From Flavobacteriales bacterium UBA2669 (GTDB lineage: Bacteria > Bacteroidota > Bacteroidia > Flavobacteriales_E > Vicingaceae), in NCBI GenBank assembly GCA_002359215.1, contig DEMN01000007.1:1-64000 (forward strand): a stretch of DNA of 64,000 bases, read 5' to 3'. The notes beneath the pieces are model-generated. The model had not been told where the DNA came from. It did no database searches and saw only the letters and a list, made by a program, of their open reading frames with translations. Shown here one piece after another: positions 42,784 through 52,044 of the stretch; the first letter of the stretch is position 1; each line of letters starts with the position of its first letter. The translations under genes and the position numbers were made by a program.

Positions 42784-44586
42784 TTAAATAATCCCAAACA
42801 AAGAGGCTCCTTTTTTACTTAATTTTTCCACCTGCTTTTCAATAGTTTCATCTTTTTCTAAAACTGGAGCATGATGTGGCTTTATTCGAGCATCAATAAT
42901 TAATGGACCTTCACAGCCCCAATGCTTATTGTTGATAAATTCGTTTACTCCGTAAATATCATTTGCCGGATTGCTTCTGGTAAAAGTAACCCATAAAAAG
43001 TTGTTTAAGGTTGTTGCAACAAAATCAGCATCATCCACTAAAACAATTAACATAATACCTTCAGTGTTTAATGTTTGAAGTTGGAGATTTAAGGTTTCAA
43101 GTTCTTTTTGAGCATTTTCATAAGTTGTAAAAGCATCACTATTCATGGCAATTACTCCAGGCATTACTAATTTTCCATTATCAATAGGACATTTATAAAT
43201 TAGTTTACGTTTTACTTCACCAACAACTGCCATTACTACTTTTGAACCGCTGTTAATGGTATTTCCGCTATAATCGAGGGTGTCTATAGTGGTGTTGGTC
43301 TGAAAATGTACATCTCTTTTCCAATCTACTCTTTCCAAAAAGTGGATGAAATAGTTCTCGATATCATTACACGATAAATCTGGGTTATCTTCTTTGTTGG
43401 TAATGAATACATATTTTGCCAATGAAAGTTGTCCGAAACCCAAAATGTGGTTGGCAATGGTTAGTAATTCTTGTGGTTGTTTTAAAGTGTTGTAAGGCGT
43501 ATATCGTTCGCTTCCTACAGCCAACAGTAAGGGATGAACTCCAGCTGCATCAACAGCATTTACTTCGTGTAAACCTGGAATTTCTTCAGGAATAGCACTT
43601 CCACTTAGCTCATGAATTAAGGCTCCAAATTGAGAATCCTCTTGTGGAGGACGACCAACAACGGTAAAAGGCCAAATCGCATTTTTTTTATGATACACTT
43701 TGTGGACTTTCATTACAGGAAATTCGTGGGTCAGACTGTAATAACCTAAATGATCTCCAAATGGACCTTCGGGCTTGGTTTCGTTAGGGTAAATTTCTCC
43801 GGTAATTACAAAATCGGCATCCGTACTTAAAAAATAACCTTCTTGGTAAGTGTACCTAAATCTTCTTCCTGACAAAGCACCGGCAAAGGTTAATTCAGAT
43901 AAGCCTTCGGGTAAAGGCATTACTGCTGCCAACGTATGAGCTGGATTTCCTCCAATAAAAATACTGACTTTTAATGGTTTACCTAATCGGTTGGCTTTTG
44001 CCTGATGTACGCCAATTCCTCTGTGAATTTGATAATGTAAACCTATTTCTTTATTCAGTTCATATTCATTTCCATTTAGCTGCACACGGTACATTCCCAA
44101 ATTACTGTTCATTACTCCGGGCTTTTCTGTGTCTTCGGAATATACTTGAGGTAAAGTAATAAAAGCTCCACCATCTTTTTTCCAACATTTAATTAGAGGC
44201 AATTTATCTATGGTGGTTTCTAAAAAGTCATGACTACTTACTTTTTTGGGCAAAGAATTTAACGCAAACCATCCCAAAGACAAATGTTTAAATGGTGATT
44301 TTATGGCTTTTATGGGATTGTTTTTTAGTTCAATTAACTGTTGTACTTTATCAAAAGTAGAACGGAAAATAAATTTGCTGCGTTCCATCGTTCCAAACAA
44401 GTTAGATACTGCCTGAAATTCACATTCTTTAATATTTTCAAACAAAATTGCCGGTCCGCCTTTTTCAAACACACGCAAATGAATAGCTGCCATTTCTAAC
44501 TCACCACTTACTTCTTCCTTAATGCGAATTAAGTGTCCGTGCTGCTCTAAGTCTTTTATTAAATCGGATGTGCTTTTGTAAATCAT
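42784..44586 (-). CDS. UbiD family decarboxylase (menaquinone type)
   Basis: 600 residues, prenyl-FMN-dependent decarboxylase of the UbiD family. Seen: LGMYRVQLNGNEYELNKEIGLHYQIHRG, EGPFGDHLGYYS, TVVGRPPQEDSQ and AVDAAGVHPLLLAVG. The 600-residue type is commonly annotated as menaquinone biosynthesis decarboxylase in Bacteroidota. A -7 box TAATTTTG lies 7 bases before the ATG, predicting a very short leader. It leads a unit with the flavodoxin-fold oxidoreductase. Exact substrate is not proven by sequence. Confidence 0.9.
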   Translation of the reverse strand: MIYKSTSDLIKDLEQHGHLIRIKEEVSGELEMAAIHLRVFEKGGPAILFENIKECEFQAVSNLFGTMERSKFIFRSTFDKVQQLIELKNNPIKAIKSPFKHLSLGWFALNSLPKKVSSHDFLETTIDKLPLIKCWKKDGGAFITLPQVYSEDTEKPGVMNSNLGMYRVQLNGNEYELNKEIGLHYQIHRGIGVHQAKANRLGKPLKVSIFIGGNPAHTLAAVMPLPEGLSELTFAGALSGRRFRYTYQEGYFLSTDADFVITGEIYPNETKPEGPFGDHLGYYSLTHEFPVMKVHKVYHKKNAIWPFTVVGRPPQEDSQFGALIHELSGSAIPEEIPGLHEVNAVDAAGVHPLLLAVGSERYTPYNTLKQPQELLTIANHILGFGQLSLAKYVFITNKEDNPDLSCNDIENYFIHFLERVDWKRDVHFQTNTTIDTLDYSGNTINSGSKVVMAVVGEVKRKLIYKCPIDNGKLVMPGVIAMNSDAFTTYENAQKELETLNLQLQTLNTEGIMLIVLVDDADFVATTLNNFLWVTFTRSNPANDIYGVNEFINNKHWGCEGPLIIDARIKPHHAPVLEKDETIEKQVEKLSKKGASLFGII

Positions 44587-44593
44587 AACTTCC

Positions 44594-44601
44594 CAAAATT
44601 A
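44594..44601 (-). promoter_or_regulatory. -7 box of the UbiD gene
   Basis: CAAAATTA on the plus strand (TAATTTTG on the minus), 7 bases before the ATG at 44586. Confidence 0.5.
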
Positions 44602-44650
44602 AGATTTAAGGGGATATGTTTGGTGGGAAATGCTATGAAAGAAAAAGAAA

Positions 44651-44914
44651 CTAAAAATACTCTTCTTTTAAAAAATCTTCAAAAGGCGTTAGGTTGGCCA
44701 TTGCTTGAAGTTGTAGGTAAGTTTTATGAAAATCTTTTTCTGATTTTTGTTTATTTAATTCTTTAACCCTGTATCTGTCGTAGTTTTTTAGAGCTAAATA
44801 TTGCTGTGGAGTTAACTCTTTATCGTTAAACTCCATTTCTTTTAGGTCGTTTATGCTAACAATGCCACTAAGTGTATTTTTATCTTTTGATGGCTGGTTA
44901 TTTTTTGGAAACAT
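44651..44914 (-). CDS. Small soluble protein, unrecognised
   Basis: 87 residues, charged and helical (LKEMEFNDKELTPQQYLALKNYDRYRVKELNKQKSEKD). No signal peptide, Cys or known domain. Compact location between nitrilase and UbiD genes on the same strand and good codon pattern make it likely real. Confidence 0.6.
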   Translation of the reverse strand: MFPKNNQPSKDKNTLSGIVSINDLKEMEFNDKELTPQQYLALKNYDRYRVKELNKQKSEKDFHKTYLQLQAMANLTPFEDFLKEEYF

Positions 44915-44945
44915 AAGCAGTTTTATGCAAAAATATTAAAATTAA

Positions 44946-45746
44946 TTAAATGATTATACTATCAGCATCTTGAATAGCTGGAAATTTTTCACGATAATGC
45001 TTCATTTCATCATAATTTAAAGTAATAGTTTCAATGTTTTCTTGATGTGCTTGGGTAGTACTCAGTTTTTCTCCTTTTGAATTTATAACTGCCGAACTTC
45101 CTGAATAAGGAATGTTATTACCATCTTCACCAATTCTATTTACACCAACAACATAGCATTGATTTTCTATGGCACGAGCTTCTAATAATTTTTCCCAATG
45201 CGAAACTCTAGGTTCAGGCCAATTGGCAACATAAATTAAACAATCGAATACCGGTTCATTCGTTTTTTTATCGAAATGAATGTTTCTACTCCACGCAGGA
45301 AACCTCAAATCGTAGCATATCATCGGACAAATTTTCCAACCTTTAAATTCAACTATTAACCTTGTTTTGCCGGGAGAAAAATAATTGTTTTCTCCTGCCA
45401 TTCGGAATAAATGGCGTTTGTCGTAATGGCTAATTTCTCCATCAGGGAAAACCCATAACAAACGGTTATAATAATTACCATTTTCTTGAATAATTAAACT
45501 ACCTGTAAGTGCTATTTGGTGTTGTTTTGCTTGCTCTTGCATCCAACGCACTGTTTCTCCATCCATTTTTTCGGCAAATTCTTCTGAGTGCATGGTAAAT
45601 CCAGTAGTAAACATTTCCGGAAGTACTACAACATCTGCTTGTTGCTTTTTAGCTTCGGCAATTTTTTCGGTAAACATGGTTAAATTTTTGGGTTTATCCT
45701 CCCAAAACAAAAGTGTTTGTATAATGCTTATATTGAGGTTGTTCAT
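44946..45746 (-). CDS. Nitrilase family amidohydrolase (omega-amidase-like)
   Basis: 266 residues of the C-N hydrolase fold. Catalytic Glu in VVLPEMFTTGFT, Lys in HYDKRHLFRMAGE and Cys in KICPMICYDLRFP. The pattern WPEPRVSHWEKLLEARAIENQCYVVGVNR fits the omega-amidase (YafV/NIT2) group, which hydrolyses alpha-ketoglutaramate or alpha-ketosuccinamate. Overlaps the next upstream gene by 4 bases and lies 3 kb from the aminotransferase that would make its substrate. Confidence 0.9.
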   Translation of the reverse strand: MNNLNISIIQTLLFWEDKPKNLTMFTEKIAEAKKQQADVVVLPEMFTTGFTMHSEEFAEKMDGETVRWMQEQAKQHQIALTGSLIIQENGNYYNRLLWVFPDGEISHYDKRHLFRMAGENNYFSPGKTRLIVEFKGWKICPMICYDLRFPAWSRNIHFDKKTNEPVFDCLIYVANWPEPRVSHWEKLLEARAIENQCYVVGVNRIGEDGNNIPYSGSSAVINSKGEKLSTTQAHQENIETITLNYDEMKHYREKFPAIQDADSIII

Positions 45747-48697
45747 CTTTCTTCTACATAAAATAAATCGTCAAATGGCGAATTTATTGGTGCTCCCAAA
45801 TTTACGGGTGTTGTCCAAGAGTTTGTTTTATCATCCCAAGAACTTTTAAACACATCGTACCCACCCATGCTTCCATGAGCTGTAGAACTAAAATATATTG
45901 TTCTGCCATCTTCACTTAAAAAGGGATAATCTTCATCTCCTGAAGTATTAATGGTTTCTCCAATATTTATAGGTGTTGTCCATGTGTTATTAGGTAATTT
46001 TTTCATTAAATAAATGTCTTTTCCGTTGTCTTTATTACCTCCATAACTTGCAAAATAAATTATGGTTTTGTTTTCATTAAGGTACATAATGGGTTTAAAA
46101 TTTTCTTTTTTATCGATATCCGAAAGCATATCATCTGGAGCTAATAATAGTTTTGCATTGGTTTTAACTGAGCCATAAATGGTGTGAAAATTATCCGTTT
46201 TTACACTTTTCTTTTCCAGTACTTCAACCGGCTTAGGGTTATTTACTATGTTTTTTCCAAATTTGCTCAATACAATTTCATTCTCAATATCTCTTTCTGC
46301 TAACTCATTTTCCGGAGCTAAAGATTTGTATTTTTCGTAGGCAACAACAGCTCTTTCAAATCGGTATGCTAAGTGGTTAGTTTTTCCCAACATATAAAAT
46401 ACATCGTAAGGGATAGCTTTATTTGTTGCAGCAAGCTCTAAATAGTTTAAAATTTTCTCATACTCCTTTGAAATATAAAAAAGACTTTTGCTGTACATAT
46501 AGGCTTGTTTTTCTGTTAAATCAATTAGTGGAGCTATTTTCTCGAAAGCCTGAGCTGCTTTTAAATATTGTTTATTGGTGTAAAACTGTTGAGCATCTTT
46601 TATTAGTTGTTTTTGCTCTGCCGAAAGCACTTTTATTTTGTTTTCTGTTGTATTTTGTTGTTTGTTCTGATTGCTTTCTGGAATGTCAAAATCTTTTTTA
46701 GTTAATTGATAAACGGGTGCATTTTCAGCTTCTTCTTGAGTGAAAAAATTATCTACATTTAGTATTTCAAATCTACCTTCTTTTTTCAAACGGATATTTT
46801 GCCTCAATGGAAACGATTCTTTTTGAAAAGGAATAGTTACAAAAGCCGTATGTTCTCTATAGTCAAAGTTGGTAGTAATGTTAAATTCATATTTTACTCC
46901 TGGAATTAAAGCCATCAGGTAATTTCCGTTATTGCTATTGGTATTATAAATACCTGCTATTTCCTGATTATTGGTGTTGTAAACCGTAATGGTCGCCTCA
47001 AAATCAGGAATAGAATCTTGTGTCATAAAATGACCTTTAATAATAGTAAGGGTTAAAGGAGGTTTGGGCATTTTTATTTTATACAACTCATAATTTTCAG
47101 CAACATTTCTTCTATTAGAAATAAAATAAGCTTCTTCTCCATTTTGAGCAGGAACAAACATAAAATCATCATAAGGAGAATTGATAGGATAGCCCATATT
47201 AACAGGTTTTCCCCAAGGCTGGGTAATTTCGTTTCGGGTAGATTTAAAAATATCCAATCCGCCAATACTATTATGCCCTTCAGAAGCAAAATAAAGTGTT
47301 TTACCATCGGGAGTTACATAAGCGTAATCTTCGTTATATTGCGTATTTATATGATTACCTAAAGTTTTTGGGATGCTCCATTTATCTCCACCAATTAAAA
47401 AATTTACAAATAAATCTTTACCATTACTTTCTGTTAAGCCATAACTTGTTTGTATCATTTCATTTTGAATCGTTTTAAACATCCAAAGTTGTTCTTTCTT
47501 TTTTTCGTCAATAGGCGAAATGAAAAAAGCTGTTTTTTCCAGTAAATTGTCTTTATTTATTTCTTCAGGAAAAACTTTATTCAGTTTGGAAATGTTGGTA
47601 GTTGTTTTGGAAATGATTTCCATATCATATTGTTCTTGTACTATAGTTTTACCATTCTTACAAAACTCCAACAACCTATCTATATTAAGTGTTTGAAGTT
47701 CTTTTAGAGTAGCTTTTTCTTTAAACTTTATAAATTCAATTTCTGCTCTGGCAAAATCTGCCCAAGAATGATAAATTACCCCTAAATAATGATGAACATC
47801 ATAAGGAATGTTATTACCATTTAATGCTCGCTGAAGAAAAGGCAGTGCTTTAAGTTTATTATGTTCCAAATGAAAAGTACTAACTCCCATTTTATAATTG
47901 ATTAAAGCATCATTTAAATCATAAGCCAATAACTCACGATAAAGTTGTTCGGCTGTTTTGTAATCTTTCTTTTGGAACGCTTTTTCAGCTAATTCGGGTT
48001 TTTTATTTTCTAACTCAACTTGTTTTTTAAGTGCTTCATCAATATTTTCAAATTGAAGTTCTTTAATTTCTCTCCTATCTGATTCTTTGGTATCAAAAAC
48101 TGCTGACTCATAAAGTTCTATACGTTCTTTTTTATCAAGATTTTCATCATAAACAGTAAGTAAAAATAGAGTGGGTTCTTTTTCTTCTACTATCCAAGTA
48201 TTTAAACTATGTTTTATAGGTTCTTCATCTATTTCTAGGGTAATTTTTTGTCTGGAAACATCATCTACTATGTTGGTGCTGGCGTAGGCAGGAATTTCAA
48301 CTATTTTTTTTATTGGAGCATAACCATAAGAATTAATTATAAATTCGTACTTCACATTTGGGATAAGAATAACCAAATAATTTCCAGTTTTAGGATTGGT
48401 TTTATAAACACCAACTAATTCATCCGTAGAGATATTATAAACAGAAATTTCTGCTTTTCTCATATGAGGATAGCCTTTTATTTCAAAGTTTCCTTTAATA
48501 ATTGTTGATGAAATACCACTTTGATTGGTACGAGCTTTATACATGGCAAAAGATCTATCATTAGCATCTCGGTTAGAGATAAAATAATAAATTTGCTGAT
48601 TGTTTTTAGTGGTATCCGTTGGGGCAGTAGCACTGATATTAGTTGTTACTCCAAGGTAAAGAGTAATGAATAAACTTATTTTAAAAATTAATTGCAT
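45743..48697 (-). CDS. Duplicated PorE-like protein: CRD, TPR and PD40 propeller modules twice
   Basis: 984 residues with a signal peptide (to about 23). The order carboxypeptidase-like regulatory domain, TPR and WD40-like PD40 propeller occurs twice, residues ~45-545 and ~550-984. Matches between halves include VGVYKTNPKTGNYLVILIPNVKYEF / AGIYNTNSNNGNYLMALIPGVKYEF, GNNIPYDVHHYLG / NKAIPYDVFYMLG, and GGLDIFKST...GYPINSPYDDFMFV / GGYDVFKSS...GAPINSPFDDLFYV. These modules recall the T9SS envelope protein PorE but the OmpA-like peptidoglycan domain is missing. Probable periplasmic or surface scaffold. Overlaps the nitrilase gene by 4 bases. Confidence 0.85.
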   Translation of the reverse strand: MQLIFKISLFITLYLGVTTNISATAPTDTTKNNQQIYYFISNRDANDRSFAMYKARTNQSGISSTIIKGNFEIKGYPHMRKAEISVYNISTDELVGVYKTNPKTGNYLVILIPNVKYEFIINSYGYAPIKKIVEIPAYASTNIVDDVSRQKITLEIDEEPIKHSLNTWIVEEKEPTLFLLTVYDENLDKKERIELYESAVFDTKESDRREIKELQFENIDEALKKQVELENKKPELAEKAFQKKDYKTAEQLYRELLAYDLNDALINYKMGVSTFHLEHNKLKALPFLQRALNGNNIPYDVHHYLGVIYHSWADFARAEIEFIKFKEKATLKELQTLNIDRLLEFCKNGKTIVQEQYDMEIISKTTTNISKLNKVFPEEINKDNLLEKTAFFISPIDEKKKEQLWMFKTIQNEMIQTSYGLTESNGKDLFVNFLIGGDKWSIPKTLGNHINTQYNEDYAYVTPDGKTLYFASEGHNSIGGLDIFKSTRNEITQPWGKPVNMGYPINSPYDDFMFVPAQNGEEAYFISNRRNVAENYELYKIKMPKPPLTLTIIKGHFMTQDSIPDFEATITVYNTNNQEIAGIYNTNSNNGNYLMALIPGVKYEFNITTNFDYREHTAFVTIPFQKESFPLRQNIRLKKEGRFEILNVDNFFTQEEAENAPVYQLTKKDFDIPESNQNKQQNTTENKIKVLSAEQKQLIKDAQQFYTNKQYLKAAQAFEKIAPLIDLTEKQAYMYSKSLFYISKEYEKILNYLELAATNKAIPYDVFYMLGKTNHLAYRFERAVVAYEKYKSLAPENELAERDIENEIVLSKFGKNIVNNPKPVEVLEKKSVKTDNFHTIYGSVKTNAKLLLAPDDMLSDIDKKENFKPIMYLNENKTIIYFASYGGNKDNGKDIYLMKKLPNNTWTTPINIGETINTSGDEDYPFLSEDGRTIYFSSTAHGSMGGYDVFKSSWDDKTNSWTTPVNLGAPINSPFDDLFYVEER

Positions 48698-48764
48698 TTC
48701 CGAATTTTAGAACTCGAAAGGTAATAATAATTAGATAGTTATAAAAAACTTACGTTTAAGAGTT

Positions 48765-49925
48765 TTAAACAATTTTGTTCATTATTTCAGCAGCTTTTTC
48801 AAGGGTAGTTTCATTTTTGGCAAAACAAAACCGTAAGATTTTTTCATCTACATGTTGGTTATAAAAAACAGAAATAGGAATTGCTGATAATTTATACTCT
48901 ATAGTAAGTCTTACGACAAAATCGGTATCCTTTTCATCAGAAATATTTTTATAGCTCAATAACTGAAAATAAGTCCCTTTTGAAGGTATAATTTCAAATT
49001 TAGAATTTTGTATTACAGAAGTAAAAAAGTCTCTTTTTTGTTGATAAAAAGCACTTAAGGATAAGTAATTACTTTCATTTTTGAGGTATTCTGCTAAGGC
49101 ATACTGTGCAGGAGTATTTACCGAAAAAACAACATATTGATGTACTTTTCTAAATTCACTCATTAATGTTTCGGGAGCAATACAGTAACCTATTTTCCAA
49201 CCGGTATTATGAAAAGTTTTTCCAAAAGAAGAGATAATAAAAGAACGCTCTGCTAACTTTGGAAACATTGATACACTGTAGTGTTTGTTTTCATCAAAAA
49301 TAATATGTTCATATACTTCATCACTTAAAACAATAATATCGGTATTGGCAATAAGTTTTTCTAAAGCTAAAAAATCATCTTTAGAAAATACTGTTGCTGT
49401 TGGGTTATGAGGTGTATTTATTATAATCATTTTTGTTTTAGGGTTGATTAATTTCCTAACATGTGTCCAATCTATTTTATAATCTGGAGCATGCATTTGA
49501 ACAATTACCGATTTTCCTCCATTGAGTTCTATGGCTGGTTCATAGCAATCATAAGCAGGAGTAAAAATAATTACTTCATCATCTTCATGAACAACAGCAG
49601 TAATAGCTGTGTAAATGGCTTGTGTTGCTCCAACCGTCACTGTAATTTCTGTTTCGGGATGATAAATAGCCCCATGGAGTCGCTCTGTTTTAATAGCAAT
49701 TTGTTCTCGTAATTTCATTAAACCAGGCATTGGAGCATATTGGTTATGTCCATTTTTCATGGCGGTGTTTACTAAGTTGTGTAAAGCTTCATCACTACCA
49801 AAGTCAGGAAACCCTTGTGATAAATTGATAGCTTTATGTTCTTGAGCTAGTCTGCTCATTACAGTAAAAATAGTAGTGCCAATTTTGGGCAATTTTGATT
49901 TTATAAGTCCTGGATACTCGGGCAT
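48765..49925 (-). CDS. Pyridoxal-phosphate aminotransferase (methionine/glutamine type)
   Basis: 386 residues, class I/II fold type I. YAPMPGLMKLREQIA and TVGATQAIYTAITA are N-terminal landmarks; the PLP lysine is in SSFGKTFHNTGWKIGY near residue 236. Closest in style to YbdL/KYAT methionine aminotransferases, which use glutamine and pair with omega-amidase. Substrate is inferred. A variant -7 box TAACTTCG (49946-49953) overlaps the helicase stop. Confidence 0.9.
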   Translation of the reverse strand: MPEYPGLIKSKLPKIGTTIFTVMSRLAQEHKAINLSQGFPDFGSDEALHNLVNTAMKNGHNQYAPMPGLMKLREQIAIKTERLHGAIYHPETEITVTVGATQAIYTAITAVVHEDDEVIIFTPAYDCYEPAIELNGGKSVIVQMHAPDYKIDWTHVRKLINPKTKMIIINTPHNPTATVFSKDDFLALEKLIANTDIIVLSDEVYEHIIFDENKHYSVSMFPKLAERSFIISSFGKTFHNTGWKIGYCIAPETLMSEFRKVHQYVVFSVNTPAQYALAEYLKNESNYLSLSAFYQQKRDFFTSVIQNSKFEIIPSKGTYFQLLSYKNISDEKDTDFVVRLTIEYKLSAIPISVFYNQHVDEKILRFCFAKNETTLEKAAEIMNKIV

Positions 49926-49950
49926 AAATTCAGTTTTTTATTAATCGAAG

Positions 49951-51165
49951 TTACGATTTTTGCTTTTTTCTAAAGTGGTGATTCTTTTTGTTTTGAAATG
50001 GTTTTTTAGGCATTATCTTATATTCCGGTCCGGCTTCAAAACCTTCCGGGAGAGTTAGTTTTTTTACTTCTTTGTCAATGAGCTTTTCAATTTTAGAGAA
50101 ATTGTAAACATCATCGGCATTAATAAAAGTAATGGCTAATCCTGTTCCGTTGTCGCCTCTAGCGGTTCGTCCAATTCTGTGCACATAATCTTCGGCATCC
50201 GAAGGGATATCGTAATTCAGTACAATGTCAATTCCTTTAATATCAATACCTCTAGAGAGGATATCTGTGGCAACCAAAATATGTACTTTTTTGTTTTTAA
50301 AATCGAGTAAAACTTGTTCTCTTTCTTGTTGTGTTAAGTCAGAATGAATAGCTTTTGCAGGTAAATTTTCTTTTGTAAGGGTTTTGGTAATTTCCTTGAC
50401 TGAAGTTTTACGAGATGAAAAAATAATAATATGCTCATTCATTTTACCACTCAACAAATGTTTTATTAAATTAATTTTTTGGTGATTATGAACTAAATAA
50501 GCCACTTGCATAATGCCTTCGTTAGGTTTAGCAATAGCAATACTTATTGTTACTGGATTTTTTAATAATTGATTAGACAATTGTCTGATTTTGGGTGGCA
50601 TGGTAGCTGAAAAAAGTAAATTCTGACGATTTGGAGGTAATTTTTTAGCAATACCTGTAATGTCTTCATTAAACCCCATATCTAACATTCTGTCTGCTTC
50701 ATCCAAAATAAAATGTTTAATGCCCGAAGTATCAAAATAACCCATGTTGAGGTGAGAGATAATTCTCCCTGGAGTACAAATAACAATATCAGCACCAGTA
50801 GTAAGGGCTTTTTTTTCAGCATCAAAGGTTTTTCCATCTCCACCACCATAAATGGCGATAGAGGTAGCGTTAGTGAAGTAGCTAAAACCTTCTATTTGTT
50901 GGTCAATTTGCATTGCCAGCTCTCTTGTAGGTACAATTACTAAAGTGGAAACCTTTCCTGAAGAGCCATTTTTGGCTATACTATTTAATATTGGCAAAAC
51001 AAAAGCGGCTGTTTTTCCTGTTCCTGTCTGGGCACAAGCAATCATGTCTTTGTTTTCCATAATGGCAGGAATGGCTTGTTGTTGAATAGGTGTTGGTTTG
51101 TCAAAGCCCATAGCATCAAGAGCCTGGCTAACGGAGTCTTCAAAATTAAAATCGGAAAATGTCAT
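49951..51165 (-). CDS. DEAD-box RNA helicase (RhlE-like)
   Basis: 404 residues. Q motif GFDKPTPIQQQAIP, motif I AQTGTGKT, motif Ia PTRELA, motif II LDEADRMLDMG, motif III FSATMP, motif VI HRIGRTARG. Short basic tail (KNHHFRKKQKS) as in RhlE types. ATP-dependent RNA remodelling, often in ribosome assembly or cold adaptation. Promoter with both elements upstream. Confidence 0.95.
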   Translation of the reverse strand: MTFSDFNFEDSVSQALDAMGFDKPTPIQQQAIPAIMENKDMIACAQTGTGKTAAFVLPILNSIAKNGSSGKVSTLVIVPTRELAMQIDQQIEGFSYFTNATSIAIYGGGDGKTFDAEKKALTTGADIVICTPGRIISHLNMGYFDTSGIKHFILDEADRMLDMGFNEDITGIAKKLPPNRQNLLFSATMPPKIRQLSNQLLKNPVTISIAIAKPNEGIMQVAYLVHNHQKINLIKHLLSGKMNEHIIIFSSRKTSVKEITKTLTKENLPAKAIHSDLTQQEREQVLLDFKNKKVHILVATDILSRGIDIKGIDIVLNYDIPSDAEDYVHRIGRTARGDNGTGLAITFINADDVYNFSKIEKLIDKEVKKLTLPEGFEAGPEYKIMPKKPFQNKKNHHFRKKQKS

Positions 51166-51189
51166 GTAGTGTTATAAATAATTAATTAC

Positions 51190-51218
51190 CAAAGGTAACC
51201 AATTTAATTGAGTACAAA
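51190..51218 (-). promoter_or_regulatory. Promoter of the DEAD-box helicase gene
   Basis: On the minus strand, TTTG (51215-51218), 17-base spacer, TACCTTTG (51190-51197); ATG at 51165, leader about 20 bases. Both canonical elements are present. Confidence 0.6.
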
Positions 51219-51302
51219 AAAAGGATTTTATCTACTCTGTTTAAGCAATAAAATTAACATTGTAATAAAGTAGACATAATTTACTATAGATATCTTGTAA
51301 AG

Positions 51303-51310
51303 TAGCTTTG
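51303..51310 (+). promoter_or_regulatory. -7 box of the marC-like gene
   Basis: TAGCTTTGC, 10 bases before the ATG at 51321; predicted leader about 5 bases. Confidence 0.45.
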
Positions 51311-51320
51311 CAGAAAAAAC

Positions 51321-51953
51321 ATGGAAATATTTTTATTTGCTTTTGCTGCATTATTCTCTGTAATTAATCCTTTAGGAACTGTACCCGTATTTGTTGGGTT
51401 AACCCAAAATGAATCCTTAGCTGAAAGAGCTAAAACTTCGTTGCTAACATCAATTAACGTAGTGGTTATTTTACTCATAGCATTCTTTGTAGGAAATTAT
51501 ATTTTAAAATTCTTTAATATTAGCTTAAACTCGCTCCGAATTGCTGGAGGGTTAATTATAACTTCTTCAGGCTTTGCCTTGCTTACAGGTAGTTTTGTAA
51601 AACATAAAGGGTTAAAAAATAAAAGAGTTCAAAAGGATTTAGATAAGAGGGAACGATTTTCTCTTACTCCGTTAGCTATTCCAATGTTGGCAGGTCCGGG
51701 GTCTATTTCTTTATTGATTTCTTACAGAGAACTACACGAAAGTATATTAAACATAACAGCTATAATTGCTGCTGTTTTTGCGGTAGGATTAGCTACTTAT
51801 CTTATTTTAAGAAGTTCTTTTTTAATTGTAAAATTTATGGGAGCTTCGGGAATAAATGCTATCTCAAGAATAATAGGTTTTATAGTAATTGCTATTGGAA
51901 TAGAGTATATAAGTGTTGCTGTTATTAGTATTGTTAGGGGAATATTGGGGTAA
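51321..51953 (+). CDS. MarC family integral membrane protein
   Basis: 210 residues, six membrane helices. MarC landmarks: AALFSVINPLGTVPVFVGLT at the front, LRIAGGLIITSSGFALLTG and TPLAIPMLAGPGSISLLIS in the middle. Family function is unsettled; the old multiple-antibiotic-resistance link is not supported. Single gene with its own promoter. Confidence 0.9.
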   Translation: MEIFLFAFAALFSVINPLGTVPVFVGLTQNESLAERAKTSLLTSINVVVILLIAFFVGNYILKFFNISLNSLRIAGGLIITSSGFALLTGSFVKHKGLKNKRVQKDLDKRERFSLTPLAIPMLAGPGSISLLISYRELHESILNITAIIAAVFAVGLATYLILRSSFLIVKFMGASGINAISRIIGFIVIAIGIEYISVAVISIVRGILG

Positions 51954-52010
51954 TTATTAAACCGAGATTTAACATAGAAAAGAAAAGTTTTTTTAATAGT
52001 TAAATTAATA

Positions 52011-52018
52011 TACTTTTG
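52011..52018 (+). promoter_or_regulatory. -7 box of the LamG T9SS gene
   Basis: TACTTTTGCCGC, an extended form of the consensus, 26 bases before the ATG at 52045. Confidence 0.55.
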
Positions 52019-52044
52019 CCGCGAACTAAAAAAAATTAAAACTC

